Shown: positions 16,551-30,561 of the stretch, one piece after another
Position numbering within the stretch: the first letter of the stretch is position 1
How the letters are laid out: each line of letters opens with the position of its first letter
Source: Pseudomonadota bacterium
Lineage (GTDB): Bacteria; Myxococcota_A; Polyangia; Polyangiales; Polyangiaceae
Reading direction: 5' to 3'
NCBI GenBank assembly: GCA_023423895.1
Contig: JAFAER010000190.1
Span: 1-64,000, forward strand
Length of the DNA: 64,000 nt
Made by a program: the position numbers and the translations under genes
The notes under the pieces: generated by a model
Told to the model about the DNA's origin: nothing
Database searches by the model: none
Seen by the model: the letters and a program-made list of their open reading frames with translations, nothing else

Positions 16551-17756
16551 ATGAAGCTGTCCGTCATCTCCTCGCTCGCTCTTTCTGCCATCGTCGCCAC
16601 CGTCGGGTGCGCGTACGGCTCCGACGAGGAGGGCGCTGATTCTTTCGACGACGGCGAGACGATCGGGACGACCGAGAGCGCCCTCACGACGACGTCGGCA
16701 GAGCGCGCCCTCGCTTCGCGGCTCGGGCTGCCCGGGCGGTTCGCGATCGGTCTCGGGAACGACGCCGATAGCGGCTACGACCCGAACAAGGTGAGCGCGT
16801 ACACGATCGGTCCGAAGATGGACATCCACTACATGTACCTGTCGGGCCTTCCCGGCGAGGGCGGTTGGACCGACTGGAACTCGCCTTCGGGTCAGTACGT
16901 GACGATGCACGTGAACGCGGCGAAGTCGCGGAAGGTCGTCCCGATGTTCACGCTCTACCAGGCGGCGGCGTGGGGTGAGAACAACCTCTCGGCCTTCAAC
17001 AACAACGACTTCATGACGAAGTACTGGCGCGGCGTGCGCACGATGTTCCAGCGCCTCGCCGAGGGTGGCGTTCCCGCGATCGTCCACGTCGAGCCGGATC
17101 TCTGGGGCTACACGCAGAAGCGCGGTGAGGATCCGTCGGCCGTGCCGATGAAGGTCGGAGCGCTCGTGCCCGAGTGCACCGATCTCCCCGCGAACGTCGC
17201 CGGCTTCGGCAAGTGCATCGTGCGCCTCGGTCGGCGCATCGCGCCCAAGGTCGCGATCGGCCTCTCGGCGTCGGAGTTCGGCGCGTACACGAACGGCGCG
17301 CCGGACGCGGGCCGTGTCGCTCGATACCTCAACAAGGTCGGTGGCGCGGAAGCGGACCTGATCGTCATCGAGACGCTCGATCGCGATGCCGGTTGCTTCG
17401 AGAAGGGCACGGACCCGAACTGCAAGCGCGCGGGCTCCTTCTACTGGACCGAGAAGGACTACCTCAACCACCTCGCCTGGGCGAAGACGATCCGCAGCAC
17501 GACCGGCAAGCCGCTGCTCTGGTGGCAGATGCCGCTCGGCGTCGCGAGCAACACGCCCGGCGGCGCCGCAGGCAAGTACCGCGACAACCGCGTCCAGTAT
17601 CTCTTCTCCCACGGCTGGCAGTTCGCTGCCGCTGGCGGCATCGGCGCGGTCTTCGGTACCGGCGCGAAGAACCAGACCACCGCTCTCACGGACGGCGGCC
17701 AGTTCAAGAACGCCGTCAACAAGTACCTCTCCTTCGGCGGCAACGGCCTGAACTGA
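16551..17756 (+). CDS. Secreted/lipid-anchored TIM-barrel-like protein, possible glycosidase
   Basis: 401 residues from the ATG at 16551, chosen because a signal peptide (MKLSVISSLALSAIVATVGC) follows directly; the Cys may be lipidated. An acidic linker leads into a domain of about 340 residues with a (beta/alpha)-barrel rhythm. Strands end in acidic or aromatic residues: MDIHYMYLSG, VVPMFTLYQAAAWGE, AIVHVEPDLWGY, KVAIGLSASEFGAY, DLIVIETLDRD, KPLLWWQMPLG. The Glu in HVEPD and the Glu in VIETL are plausible catalytic carboxylates for a glycoside hydrolase, but the family is not recognised. A rho-independent terminator follows 59 bases after the stop. Confidence 0.6.
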   Translation: MKLSVISSLALSAIVATVGCAYGSDEEGADSFDDGETIGTTESALTTTSAERALASRLGLPGRFAIGLGNDADSGYDPNKVSAYTIGPKMDIHYMYLSGLPGEGGWTDWNSPSGQYVTMHVNAAKSRKVVPMFTLYQAAAWGENNLSAFNNNDFMTKYWRGVRTMFQRLAEGGVPAIVHVEPDLWGYTQKRGEDPSAVPMKVGALVPECTDLPANVAGFGKCIVRLGRRIAPKVAIGLSASEFGAYTNGAPDAGRVARYLNKVGGAEADLIVIETLDRDAGCFEKGTDPNCKRAGSFYWTEKDYLNHLAWAKTIRSTTGKPLLWWQMPLGVASNTPGGAAGKYRDNRVQYLFSHGWQFAAAGGIGAVFGTGAKNQTTALTDGGQFKNAVNKYLSFGGNGLN

Positions 17757-17814
17757 TCGCTCGTCGACGTCACCTCGGAAGAGGCCGCCGACACGAGCCC
17801 GAACGACACACCTC

Positions 17815-17858
17815 CGCCCTCGGCCCCGGCAGCTCGCTGTCGCGTCCGAGGGCGTTTT
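17815..17858 (+). terminator. Rho-independent terminator
   Basis: CGCCCTCGG (17815-17823) pairs with CCGAGGGCG (17846-17854) and is followed at once by TTTT. It is correctly placed and oriented to end the gene at 16551-17756. Confidence 0.75.
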
Positions 17859-17903
17859 GCATTTGGAGTGGGCCGAAGCCGAAGTCGCGTACCGGCGCGA
17901 TGC

Positions 17904-18431
17904 TCAGAGCAGGTCGCCAGGCTCGAGGAGGAGCGCCTCGTAGAGAATGTCGAGGCGCTCTTTCAGCTCGTCGTTGTTCGGGTCGTGCTGGTTCGCGGAG
18001 ATGAGCTGGACCCGCGCCTCGTCGAGCTTGCCCTTTGCGATCAGCTCATCGGCCTTGGCCGCGTACTGCTTCGACTTGGGCGTGCGCGCGATCATGTACA
18101 GCGTCCGCTGCTCGTGCTGCTTCTTCGGCTCGACGGCCCGCTCGTCGAGCGTGAGCTGGCCCTTCTGCAGCTCGGCGTCGTATCGCCTTCGCAGCGGCGG
18201 CTTTCGAAGGACGTTGTAGGCCTCCGCGGCCTTCTTGAAGACCGCCGAGGCCGCCTTTGCGACCTCGGGACCTTCCTCGACGAAGCGATCGGGATGGCAG
18301 CGCAGCGACAGCGCGTGGAAGGCCTGCTGGATCTCCTGCTGCGAGGCATCCTCCGGGACGCGCAGGATCTCGTAGTAGCTCATCGCCTCGAGCGACTCGG
18401 CCCACGCCAGGAACGTCGACGACTCCGCCAC
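17904..18431 (-). CDS. J-domain co-chaperone with helical C-terminus
   Basis: 175 residues from a GTG at 18431. Residues ~15-85 are a J domain: MSYYEILRVPEDASQQEIQQ (helices I-II), the HPD loop in RCHPDRF, then AYNVLRKPPLRRRYD (helices III-IV). The C-terminal 70 residues form a TPR-like helical pair (AKADELIAKGKLDEARVQLI). There are no Gly/Phe or zinc-finger regions, so this is a class III (type C) J protein. It should stimulate the ATPase of an Hsp70 partner; the divergent Hsp70 gene immediately upstream on the same strand (71 bases) is the obvious candidate. A TATCAT box 6 bases before the GTG and TGACGC 17 bases further up give it its own promoter. Confidence 0.85.
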   Translation of the reverse strand: MAESSTFLAWAESLEAMSYYEILRVPEDASQQEIQQAFHALSLRCHPDRFVEEGPEVAKAASAVFKKAAEAYNVLRKPPLRRRYDAELQKGQLTLDERAVEPKKQHEQRTLYMIARTPKSKQYAAKADELIAKGKLDEARVQLISANQHDPNNDELKERLDILYEALLLEPGDLL

Positions 18432-18437
18432 GGCGCG

Positions 18438-18466
18438 ATGATAACCCGCCGCTTGCGGACGCGTCA
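18438..18466 (-). promoter_or_regulatory. Promoter of the J-domain gene (leaderless type)
   Basis: Minus strand: TGACGC (18466-18461), 17-base spacer, TATCAT (18443-18438), six bases, then the GTG start. It lies between the Hsp70-like gene and the J gene, so the second gene can be expressed independently. Confidence 0.55.
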
Positions 18467-18501
18467 TGCACGCACGCCAGCATGTCTACGGTCGAGCTGA
18501 G

Positions 18502-20925
18502 TCAGGCGACGTCGTGACGCGCCTGCCGCGCCACCATCGCGCCGATTTCGTCCGAGTCGGTGCTGGCGCCGAGCAGCCTCATGGTGGCCGTCGTCTGGCG
18601 CCCGGTGTCCTGATCGCGCGCCCGGACGTTCAGGATGCCGTCGGCGTCGAGCTCGAACGTGACGGCGATGCGAACCTCACCACGCCGAGCGCTCCGGAGC
18701 CCGGACAGCTCGAGGTCGCCGAGCCGTGTGTTCTCGGCGAAGCGCTTGGACTCGCCCTGCGCGACGCGGATCGAGACGATCGTCTGTCCGTCGCTGGCCG
18801 TGAGGAAGGTGCGCGTCTTCTCGCAAGGGACCGGCGAGTTCGCCGGGATGAGGACGTCGGAGTACCCGCCCACGGTCTCGACGCCGAGGCTGAGCGGCGT
18901 CACGTCGATCAGGAGCGGCGTGTTGGCCGAGGTGTTGATCGCGCTGCCCTGCTGGTAGCGCTCGGGAGTGGGCTCGGGCACGCCGTCGAGCTCGAAACCA
19001 CTGAACAGCTCGCCGGTCATCGCGAGTGCCTGCAGGCCCCCCGAGCTCGCACGCGCCTGCGGAGGCGGCCCGGACGGCAGCGCGATGTCGAGCTCGGGCG
19101 CCGCGGTGATCCCGTAGGACGGCTCCGCAGCGCTCGCTGTCCCCATCCCGAGCCCGAGATCGAGATCGGGGACGCCGGGAAGCGCGAGGTCGGGGACGGG
19201 CGGCGCGCTCGAACGACGCGCGGGCTTCGGGCCGACGGGGGCGTCGCCCGTACGCGCTCGGACCGGAGTGCCTTCGATCGGTCGTGTCGACGGGCGTGTC
19301 CCGCCGACGTAGCCCGTCTGCGCGGCGTGATTCGTGTGACCGCGGCTCTGCACCGGCGAGGCGGCGGGCGCCTTGGGCGTCGAGGTCGGCTCGGCACGAG
19401 GCGGAGGCGCAGGCATGGGCGGGCCTGCGCCGGGCAGGGTCTGAGAGCGGGGCTTCGGTACGGGCGGCGGCTGGCGAGGAGCCGGGACGGGGGGCTTCGC
19501 CGGCGCCGGCTTCGGCGCGGCAGGCTTCGGGTAAGCGGCGTCCGGCACGTCCGAGAACGAGATGACCGCGGGCGCCTTGTTGAACGAGAAGAACTCCGGA
19601 ACCGGGGCAGGTGCGGGCGGCGGCATACCGAGGTTCTTCGGCAACGCCGGCGGCTTCGGCACATCTGCAGGCGCGAGCGTCGGATCGGCCTCCGGCGGTG
19701 TCGTCGGAAGTTGTTCACCGCTCGCCTTCGGCTGCGCTTTTGCGAGCTGGTCGTGCGCAGAGCGCCGCTTGTGCGCTCCCTTCGTTCGATTGAGAGCATG
19801 CGCCTGGATCGCGGCGCCGAGCGCGACGACCTCATCGGGATTGACCCTGAGGTGCGGAGGCTGACCGAAGAGCTGCTCGACCATGCGGGCGACGATCGGG
19901 ATGCGCGTCGAGCCCCCGACGAGGATGACCCGATCGAAGTCGCGCGGCGTGAGCCCGATGATCTCGATCGATTGCTTGGCGACGGAGATCGTCCGCTCGA
20001 CGAACGACCTCGTGATGTGCTCGAGCTCTTCACGCGTCATCACGAACGGCGAAGCGATCGGGTGGCCACCTTCGGTGAAACCAAGCCCGGAGATCTCGCG
20101 CTTGGACTGGTAGGCGGTCGAGAGCTCCTTCTTGATCTCCTCCGCCATGAACGTGAGCCGAGCCGCACTCGCCGGGTTGCTGCGTGGATCGACGTTGAAG
20201 CGCTTCATGACGTCGACCGCGATGCGCTCTGCAAGCGCGCGATCGATGTCGTCGCCGCCGAGCGCCGTGTCACCCGCCGTCGCGAGCACCTCGAAGACGT
20301 TTCCGGTGAGGTCGAGCAACGTGACGTCGAACGTGCCACCGCCGAGATCGTAGACGGCGATCTTCTCCGCCTTCGCGATCGACTGGCCGTATGCGAGCGC
20401 AGCTGCGGTCGGCTCGTTCAGGATGCGCATGACATCGAGACCGGCGAGCTTGCCGGCGATCTTCGTCGATGCGCGCTGGAGATCGTTGAAGTTGGCGGGG
20501 ACGGTGATGACGGCGCGGTCGACGGGCTGCCCGAGCGCGGCTTCCGCGATCGCCTTGGCGCGGCGGAGCACGAAGGCGCTGATCTCCGGGAGCGCGTACG
20601 CGACGTCGCGCGCGAGCACCATCGTGCTGTTCTTCGTTCCCTGGACGAGCTTGAACGGGAAGCGCCCTTTGGCCGCCTGAACCTCCTCGGAGTCCCACGG
20701 ACGACCGAGCAGCGGCTTGACCGAGAAGACGGTGTTCTCCGGATCGATGAGCCGACGCTCGCGCGCGGGCTCGCCGACGAGCACCGTGCTCGATGGATGG
20801 AACGACACGACGGACGGAAGCAGCCTCCGCCCTTGCTCGTCTTCCAGCGTCACCGCGACGCCGTCGACCACCGCAGCGACGACTGTGTTCGTGGTGCCGA
20901 GGTCGATGCCGATCGCGACGCTCAT
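18502..20925 (-). CDS. Hsp70-like chaperone with a long Pro-rich insert and no lid
   Basis: 807 residues from the ATG at 20925 (MSVAIGIDLGTTNTVV). Residues 1-380 are a complete Hsp70 nucleotide-binding domain: phosphate-1 IDLGTTNT, connect-1 NEPTAAALAYG, phosphate-2 VYDLGGGTFD, adenosine loop ILVGGSTRIP. In DnaK the next ~8 residues lead to the linker LLLDVTPLSLG. Here ~290 Pro/Ala-rich, apparently disordered residues intervene (381-670) before TPLLIDVTPLSLGVETVGG at 669-687. A beta-type substrate-binding domain follows (671-785), but the helical lid is missing. The protein should still bind ATP and peptides, with altered coupling. The neighbouring J protein may be its partner. It is not the housekeeping DnaK. 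Confidence 0.9.
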   Translation of the reverse strand: MSVAIGIDLGTTNTVVAAVVDGVAVTLEDEQGRRLLPSVVSFHPSSTVLVGEPARERRLIDPENTVFSVKPLLGRPWDSEEVQAAKGRFPFKLVQGTKNSTMVLARDVAYALPEISAFVLRRAKAIAEAALGQPVDRAVITVPANFNDLQRASTKIAGKLAGLDVMRILNEPTAAALAYGQSIAKAEKIAVYDLGGGTFDVTLLDLTGNVFEVLATAGDTALGGDDIDRALAERIAVDVMKRFNVDPRSNPASAARLTFMAEEIKKELSTAYQSKREISGLGFTEGGHPIASPFVMTREELEHITRSFVERTISVAKQSIEIIGLTPRDFDRVILVGGSTRIPIVARMVEQLFGQPPHLRVNPDEVVALGAAIQAHALNRTKGAHKRRSAHDQLAKAQPKASGEQLPTTPPEADPTLAPADVPKPPALPKNLGMPPPAPAPVPEFFSFNKAPAVISFSDVPDAAYPKPAAPKPAPAKPPVPAPRQPPPVPKPRSQTLPGAGPPMPAPPPRAEPTSTPKAPAASPVQSRGHTNHAAQTGYVGGTRPSTRPIEGTPVRARTGDAPVGPKPARRSSAPPVPDLALPGVPDLDLGLGMGTASAAEPSYGITAAPELDIALPSGPPPQARASSGGLQALAMTGELFSGFELDGVPEPTPERYQQGSAINTSANTPLLIDVTPLSLGVETVGGYSDVLIPANSPVPCEKTRTFLTASDGQTIVSIRVAQGESKRFAENTRLGDLELSGLRSARRGEVRIAVTFELDADGILNVRARDQDTGRQTTATMRLLGASTDSDEIGAMVARQARHDVA

Positions 20926-21037
20926 CCGTTCGGTCGAGCAGCTTAGCAACTCTGCGCGCAAGAAGGGCTGCGACTCACCGCCACGGTCGATCGACCACAG
21001 CCGTAAGGAGGCTGCCGACCGCAACCTGGCGGCTCTT

Positions 21038-21706
21038 TCAGCGCGGGATACGTCGCGTACGTGGCTTCGCCGAGCTCGCACGCGAAGAACGCGGAGAACG
21101 CGGAGACGCCGGTCGCGGCGACCGCACGTGCGCGCCGGCACGAAGACCGTCGACGAACATCGAGACGAGGCGATGAACACGTTTCGTGTCCGAAGGATCG
21201 TCCTGCACGGCGAGCGACACGGCCGTCGCGACGCAAATGACGTCGTCGAGCTCGATGTCGCTTCGGACTGCTCCCGAGGCTTTCACGCGCGCGAGCAGCT
21301 CGCTCGCAGCGGCCGTCGCGGCATGACATCCCGGCGAACCGTTCTTGAGCACGACGCCAAACGACGCCGCGAGGCCGCGATAGACGGACGCGTGCAGCGC
21401 GAGCGCCACCAGATGATCCGCAAGCGCATCGACCGTTGTGGCCTCGCGAGAGCGCTCTCCTTCGGCCAACGCCAGCAGCCGATCGTCGCACGCAGCAGCG
21501 AGGAGCGCCTCGCGTGTCGGAAAGTGACGGTAGAGCGTGCCGATGCCGACGCCGCACCGCTTGGCGACGTCGTTCATCGAAGCATCGGCGCCACGCTCCC
21601 TGAAGACCGCATCGGCCGCGGCGAGCAGCCGTGCGCGGTTTCGCTTCGCGTCCGTCCTGAGCTCGCGGGCCGGCGGTTCTGCGCCTCTCTCCTCGTGAAT
21701 TCCCAT
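21038..21706 (-). CDS. TetR-family transcriptional regulator
   Basis: 222 residues. The N-terminal TetR helix-turn-helix is clear: RARLLAAADAVFRERGADAS, MNDVAKRCGVGIGTLYRHFP, REALLAA. The ligand-binding part (residues 75-190) is helical with a Cys at CHAATAAASELL. The C-terminal ~25 residues are Arg/Ser/Pro-rich and probably unstructured, possibly a drifted frame end. It is divergent from the nmrA-like gene, and the 97-base gap holds two palindromic sites that probably bind this repressor, so it likely represses both itself and the neighbour. The inducer is unknown. Confidence 0.88.
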   Translation of the reverse strand: MGIHEERGAEPPARELRTDAKRNRARLLAAADAVFRERGADASMNDVAKRCGVGIGTLYRHFPTREALLAAACDDRLLALAEGERSREATTVDALADHLVALALHASVYRGLAASFGVVLKNGSPGCHAATAAASELLARVKASGAVRSDIELDDVICVATAVSLAVQDDPSDTKRVHRLVSMFVDGLRAGAHVRSPRPASPRSPRSSRASSAKPRTRRIPR

Positions 21707-21713
21707 GCGCCTT

Positions 21714-21763
21714 GCAAAGCGGAGGGTAGCTCCGTATTTAAACGGAGCAACACTCCGCTTTGC
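21714..21763. promoter_or_regulatory. Double palindromic operator between tetR and nmrA-like genes
   Basis: CGGAG-N5-CTCCG occurs twice (21720-21734 and 21743-21757), with centres 23 bases apart, i.e. close to two helical turns. The outer half-sites extend to an 11-base inverted repeat (GCAAAGCGGAG 21714-21724 / CTCCGCTTTGC 21753-21763), and the inner pair forms GCTCCGT-ATTTAA-ACGGAGC (21729-21748). The AT-rich centre may be part of a promoter. This is an excellent candidate for two cooperative TetR dimers. Confidence 0.75.
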
Positions 21764-21803
21764 ACGCGGCGCCGGGTCGGCGCTTTCACGCGGGAGAGAT
21801 GGG

Positions 21804-22703
21804 ATGACGCGAATGGATCGGACGATCGTGGTGACGGGCGCGACAGGCCAGCAAGGTGGAGCGACCGCGCGCGCCCTCCTACGAGACGGTGTCCACGTGC
21901 GTGCTCTCGTGCGCGATCCCGCCAGCCCGAAGGCCGATGCGCTCCGTCACGCAGGCGTCGAGCTCGTACGCGGGGACCTCGGAGACCGCGCGTCGATCGA
22001 CGAGGCGTTGCGCGGCGCATACGGCGTCTTCAGCATGCAGGTCAGCTCCGGCCAGCCGGAGTACGGCGTGACCGACGCGGACGAGGAGCGGTACGGGAAG
22101 AACGTCGTCGACGCCGCGCGCGCCGCCGGGGTCGAGCACCTCGTCTACACCTCCGTCGGAGGCCTCGTCCCAGACACGGGGATCGGGCACTTCGAGAGCA
22201 AGTGGCGAATCGAGCAGTACGTACGGGCGTCGGGCGTCCCTGCCACGATCGTTCGCCCGACAGCCTTCATGGAGCTCCTCACCCAGCCCCATTTCGGGAT
22301 CGAGGGAGGCACCCTCACCTTCTTCCTCGACGGGGATCAAACGATGCAGTGGATCGCGGCGGAAGACATCGGCGCGGTGATCGCGCGCATCTTCGCTTCG
22401 CCCGAACATCACATCGGCACGACGCTGGAGATCGCCGGCGACGAGCTCACGGGGCCCGAGCTGGCGGCGAAGATGGGCCGTGCGACGAATCGGCCCCTCG
22501 CCTATGCGAGGTTCCCGGACGCCGTCCTCGAGCAGAGTCCGCTCTTGAAGCGGCTGGTCGCGCTCGTCGCCGAAGGAAAGGCGACCGGCAACGCCGACAT
22601 CGCCGCCGTCCGCGCCCTGCATCCGGGGCTGATGACGATGGCTACGTGGCTCGACCGAGGAGGAGCTGCGCTGCTCCGGCGCGAGCAGTCAGGGCATAGG
22701 TGA
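21804..22703 (+). CDS. NmrA-like NAD(P)-binding protein
   Basis: 299 residues from the ATG at 21804, preceded by GGGAG 8 bases upstream. A Rossmann fold opens the protein: TIVVTGATGQQGGATARALL with the GxxGxxG motif, then VRALVRDP. The central motif HLVYTSVGG and the substrate-side VRPTAFMELL match the NmrA/HSCARG family, atypical short-chain dehydrogenases that often sense the NADPH state or reduce quinones (QorB type). The SDR catalytic Tyr-x3-Lys is not evident. Divergent pairing with a TetR regulator and a shared operator suggests a stress- or xenobiotic-inducible gene. Sensor versus enzyme cannot be decided. Confidence 0.82.
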   Translation: MTRMDRTIVVTGATGQQGGATARALLRDGVHVRALVRDPASPKADALRHAGVELVRGDLGDRASIDEALRGAYGVFSMQVSSGQPEYGVTDADEERYGKNVVDAARAAGVEHLVYTSVGGLVPDTGIGHFESKWRIEQYVRASGVPATIVRPTAFMELLTQPHFGIEGGTLTFFLDGDQTMQWIAAEDIGAVIARIFASPEHHIGTTLEIAGDELTGPELAAKMGRATNRPLAYARFPDAVLEQSPLLKRLVALVAEGKATGNADIAAVRALHPGLMTMATWLDRGGAALLRREQSGHR

Positions 22704-22716
22704 CGACGACCTGCCT

Positions 22717-22746
22717 GGCGTCGCCGCCTCTCCTCGCGGCGACGCC
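22717..22746. terminator. Hairpin between convergent nmrA-like and gltD genes
   Basis: GGCGTCGCCGC (22717-22727) pairs perfectly with GCGGCGACGCC (22736-22746) around an eight-base loop. It sits in the 58-base gap between two converging stops and is a likely bidirectional terminator. Confidence 0.6.
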
Positions 22747-22761
22747 GGACGGTGCGGGACG

Positions 22762-28757
<5,996 letters not shown>

Positions 28758-28766
28758 TGCCACTCA

Positions 28767-28772
28767 CTTATA
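28767..28772 (-). promoter_or_regulatory. -10 box TATAAG of gltBD
   Basis: TATAAG (28772-28767 on the minus strand) lies nine bases before the ATG at 28757. No good -35 was found 17 bases upstream (TGGCGC). This suggests a leaderless or near-leaderless gltB transcript. Confidence 0.45.
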
Positions 28773-28953
28773 CAGAAGGTTGACGCGCTGCGCCAGATCT
28801 ATCGCGCCTCAGTCATGAGTGACGCAACGCTCGCGATCTCGGAAAAGCCGCGGGATCGAGCACGGCAGCGAGGAATGGGACGCCGCGTCGCGTCTCGCTG
28901 CGTCGGCCCTGGACGCGAGAGGTCACGATGGAACGTGTTAAGGAAGACGGCCG

Positions 28954-30519
28954 ATGAGCGGCAACGAGCGTCGGCGCGACCGGAAGCGCGCACCCGCGGG
29001 CGGTTCCACGAAGGGTGGGGCCCGGTCCCGAGCAGGCGAGGCTGGAAAAGGCGGGGACGGCCGACCGTCCGATCGAAAGCTCTACGGCGTTATCGCCCTG
29101 GTCGTCGTCGGTCTCGCGGGTCTCGTCTGGTGGGCGCTCCCCGGGGAGCGGAAGACGGCCGCGTCGTCCGACGGAGTGTCGACGGAGGAAACGCCGTCTC
29201 CGTCGGCAACCGGCGAGGACGTCGACGGAAGAACCGCGCGGCCGGGGCTCGTGCGGCCGCCGCGGGCGCTCGCGGAGCTTGCCATCCTCACGGACAAGAC
29301 GGACGACCTCGTCCGGACGATCGCGACCGTCGAAGGGATCGCGAAGCGACTCGATGTCCGGCATTGCGGCGGCACGTGTGACGCCGTGAAGAAGTTCATG
29401 TCCGACGAGGACGGGTTCGCGATCGACATCGTGAAGGTCGACGACTTGATCCTGCCGCCGAAGGACACGATGGAGACCGTCGCCGCCGGCCTCACGCCGA
29501 GCGAGCGCGAGAGCGTCCACGACCGAAAGAGCGCGGTGAGGATCCGCACCCAGGGCAAGACCTCTCCCGAGCAGATGCCCGCGCGCGCTGCATTCGCGGC
29601 TGCGGCCGTGCTCGCCGAATCGCTCGACGGGTTCGTCTACGACGAGGTGGCTCGGCGCATCGAGACGGTCCACGAGGTCGTCGCTCACACGGCGACTGCG
29701 GACCTCGGCAAGCCCGTCTTTCGCCGCAAGCACATCGTCATCCAGCTCTATCGCCAGGAGGACGGCACCGCCCGTCTCCTCACCCTCGGCATGGCCCGGT
29801 TCGGAAGCCCCGACTTCTCGATCCGCGGCGCCAACATGGCCTCTGGGCCGCTCCTCGCAGAGGTCATGAACGCAGTGGCGAGCCGCGTGGCTCACGGAAC
29901 GAGCACGACCTCGATCACGGTGACGCTCGACGATATCGCGAGCGTCGTCGGCAAGAAGCCCGCAGAGCTGAACCCGGCTCCGCGAACCGCTCGCGAGGTG
30001 GAGCTCCAGATCGTGGAGCCGGAGCGCGAGGAAGGTGATCCCGACAACGAGCTCGCAGAGCTCGTGCCCGGGATGGCCTTGGGCGGATCGACGCGAGAGG
30101 GGTGGGACGTCGTCGTTGCGAGCTTGTTCGGCGTGCCGCCCTCCGTCAGCGCGGCGGCCGACGACAAGGAGCTCCTCGAGGTTGCCGAGAAGGCGCGGCG
30201 CGCTCTTCCTTCCGCGATCAAGCGATTCGAGGCAGGTGAAGGAGAGCTCTACGTGAAGGGGCCGTTCGCCATCCCGCCGGAGTCTCGCGTCGATGGCGGC
30301 GCGCCGAACGAGATGCTCTGGATCGCCGCGGCGTCATGCGACGCGAAGGCGTGTACCGGCGCGCTCTCGAACGAGCCCACGTACGCCACGAACATCGCGC
30401 TCGGCAAAACGGTGAGCGTTAAGCATGCCGAAGCGGCCGATTGGCTGCTTCGGCAACGCGACGGCGGGACCACGGGCGGTGAGTCGATCAAGCTGCTGAA
30501 CGCTCGCATCCCGAAGTGA
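28954..30519 (+). CDS. Membrane-anchored DUF2314 protein
   Basis: 521 residues. A basic N-terminus (residues 1-42, many Arg/Lys/Gly) precedes one membrane helix (LYGVIALVVVGLAGLVWWAL, ~43-62), so the bulk should face the periplasm. A long central region (90-430) lacks a recognised domain; it includes a CGGTC pair and helical segments. The last 65 residues fit DUF2314: LWIAAASCDAKACTGALSNE, then a TVSVKHAEAADWLL strand-helix and the ending ESIKLLNARIPK. AAGGAAG lies about 10 bases before the ATG. The gene is divergent from gltB. DUF2314 has no established function, so none is given. Confidence 0.75.
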   Translation: MSGNERRRDRKRAPAGGSTKGGARSRAGEAGKGGDGRPSDRKLYGVIALVVVGLAGLVWWALPGERKTAASSDGVSTEETPSPSATGEDVDGRTARPGLVRPPRALAELAILTDKTDDLVRTIATVEGIAKRLDVRHCGGTCDAVKKFMSDEDGFAIDIVKVDDLILPPKDTMETVAAGLTPSERESVHDRKSAVRIRTQGKTSPEQMPARAAFAAAAVLAESLDGFVYDEVARRIETVHEVVAHTATADLGKPVFRRKHIVIQLYRQEDGTARLLTLGMARFGSPDFSIRGANMASGPLLAEVMNAVASRVAHGTSTTSITVTLDDIASVVGKKPAELNPAPRTAREVELQIVEPEREEGDPDNELAELVPGMALGGSTREGWDVVVASLFGVPPSVSAAADDKELLEVAEKARRALPSAIKRFEAGEGELYVKGPFAIPPESRVDGGAPNEMLWIAAASCDAKACTGALSNEPTYATNIALGKTVSVKHAEAADWLLRQRDGGTTGGESIKLLNARIPK

Positions 30520-30561
30520 CACGCGACACGCAAACGACGCGCGCTCGCGGGTGACGCGGCG

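Noticed and set aside
18466..20946. 826-codon open frame antisense to the Hsp70-like gene
   Set aside because: The Hsp70 motifs on the minus strand are unambiguous; the antisense product has no recognisable features.
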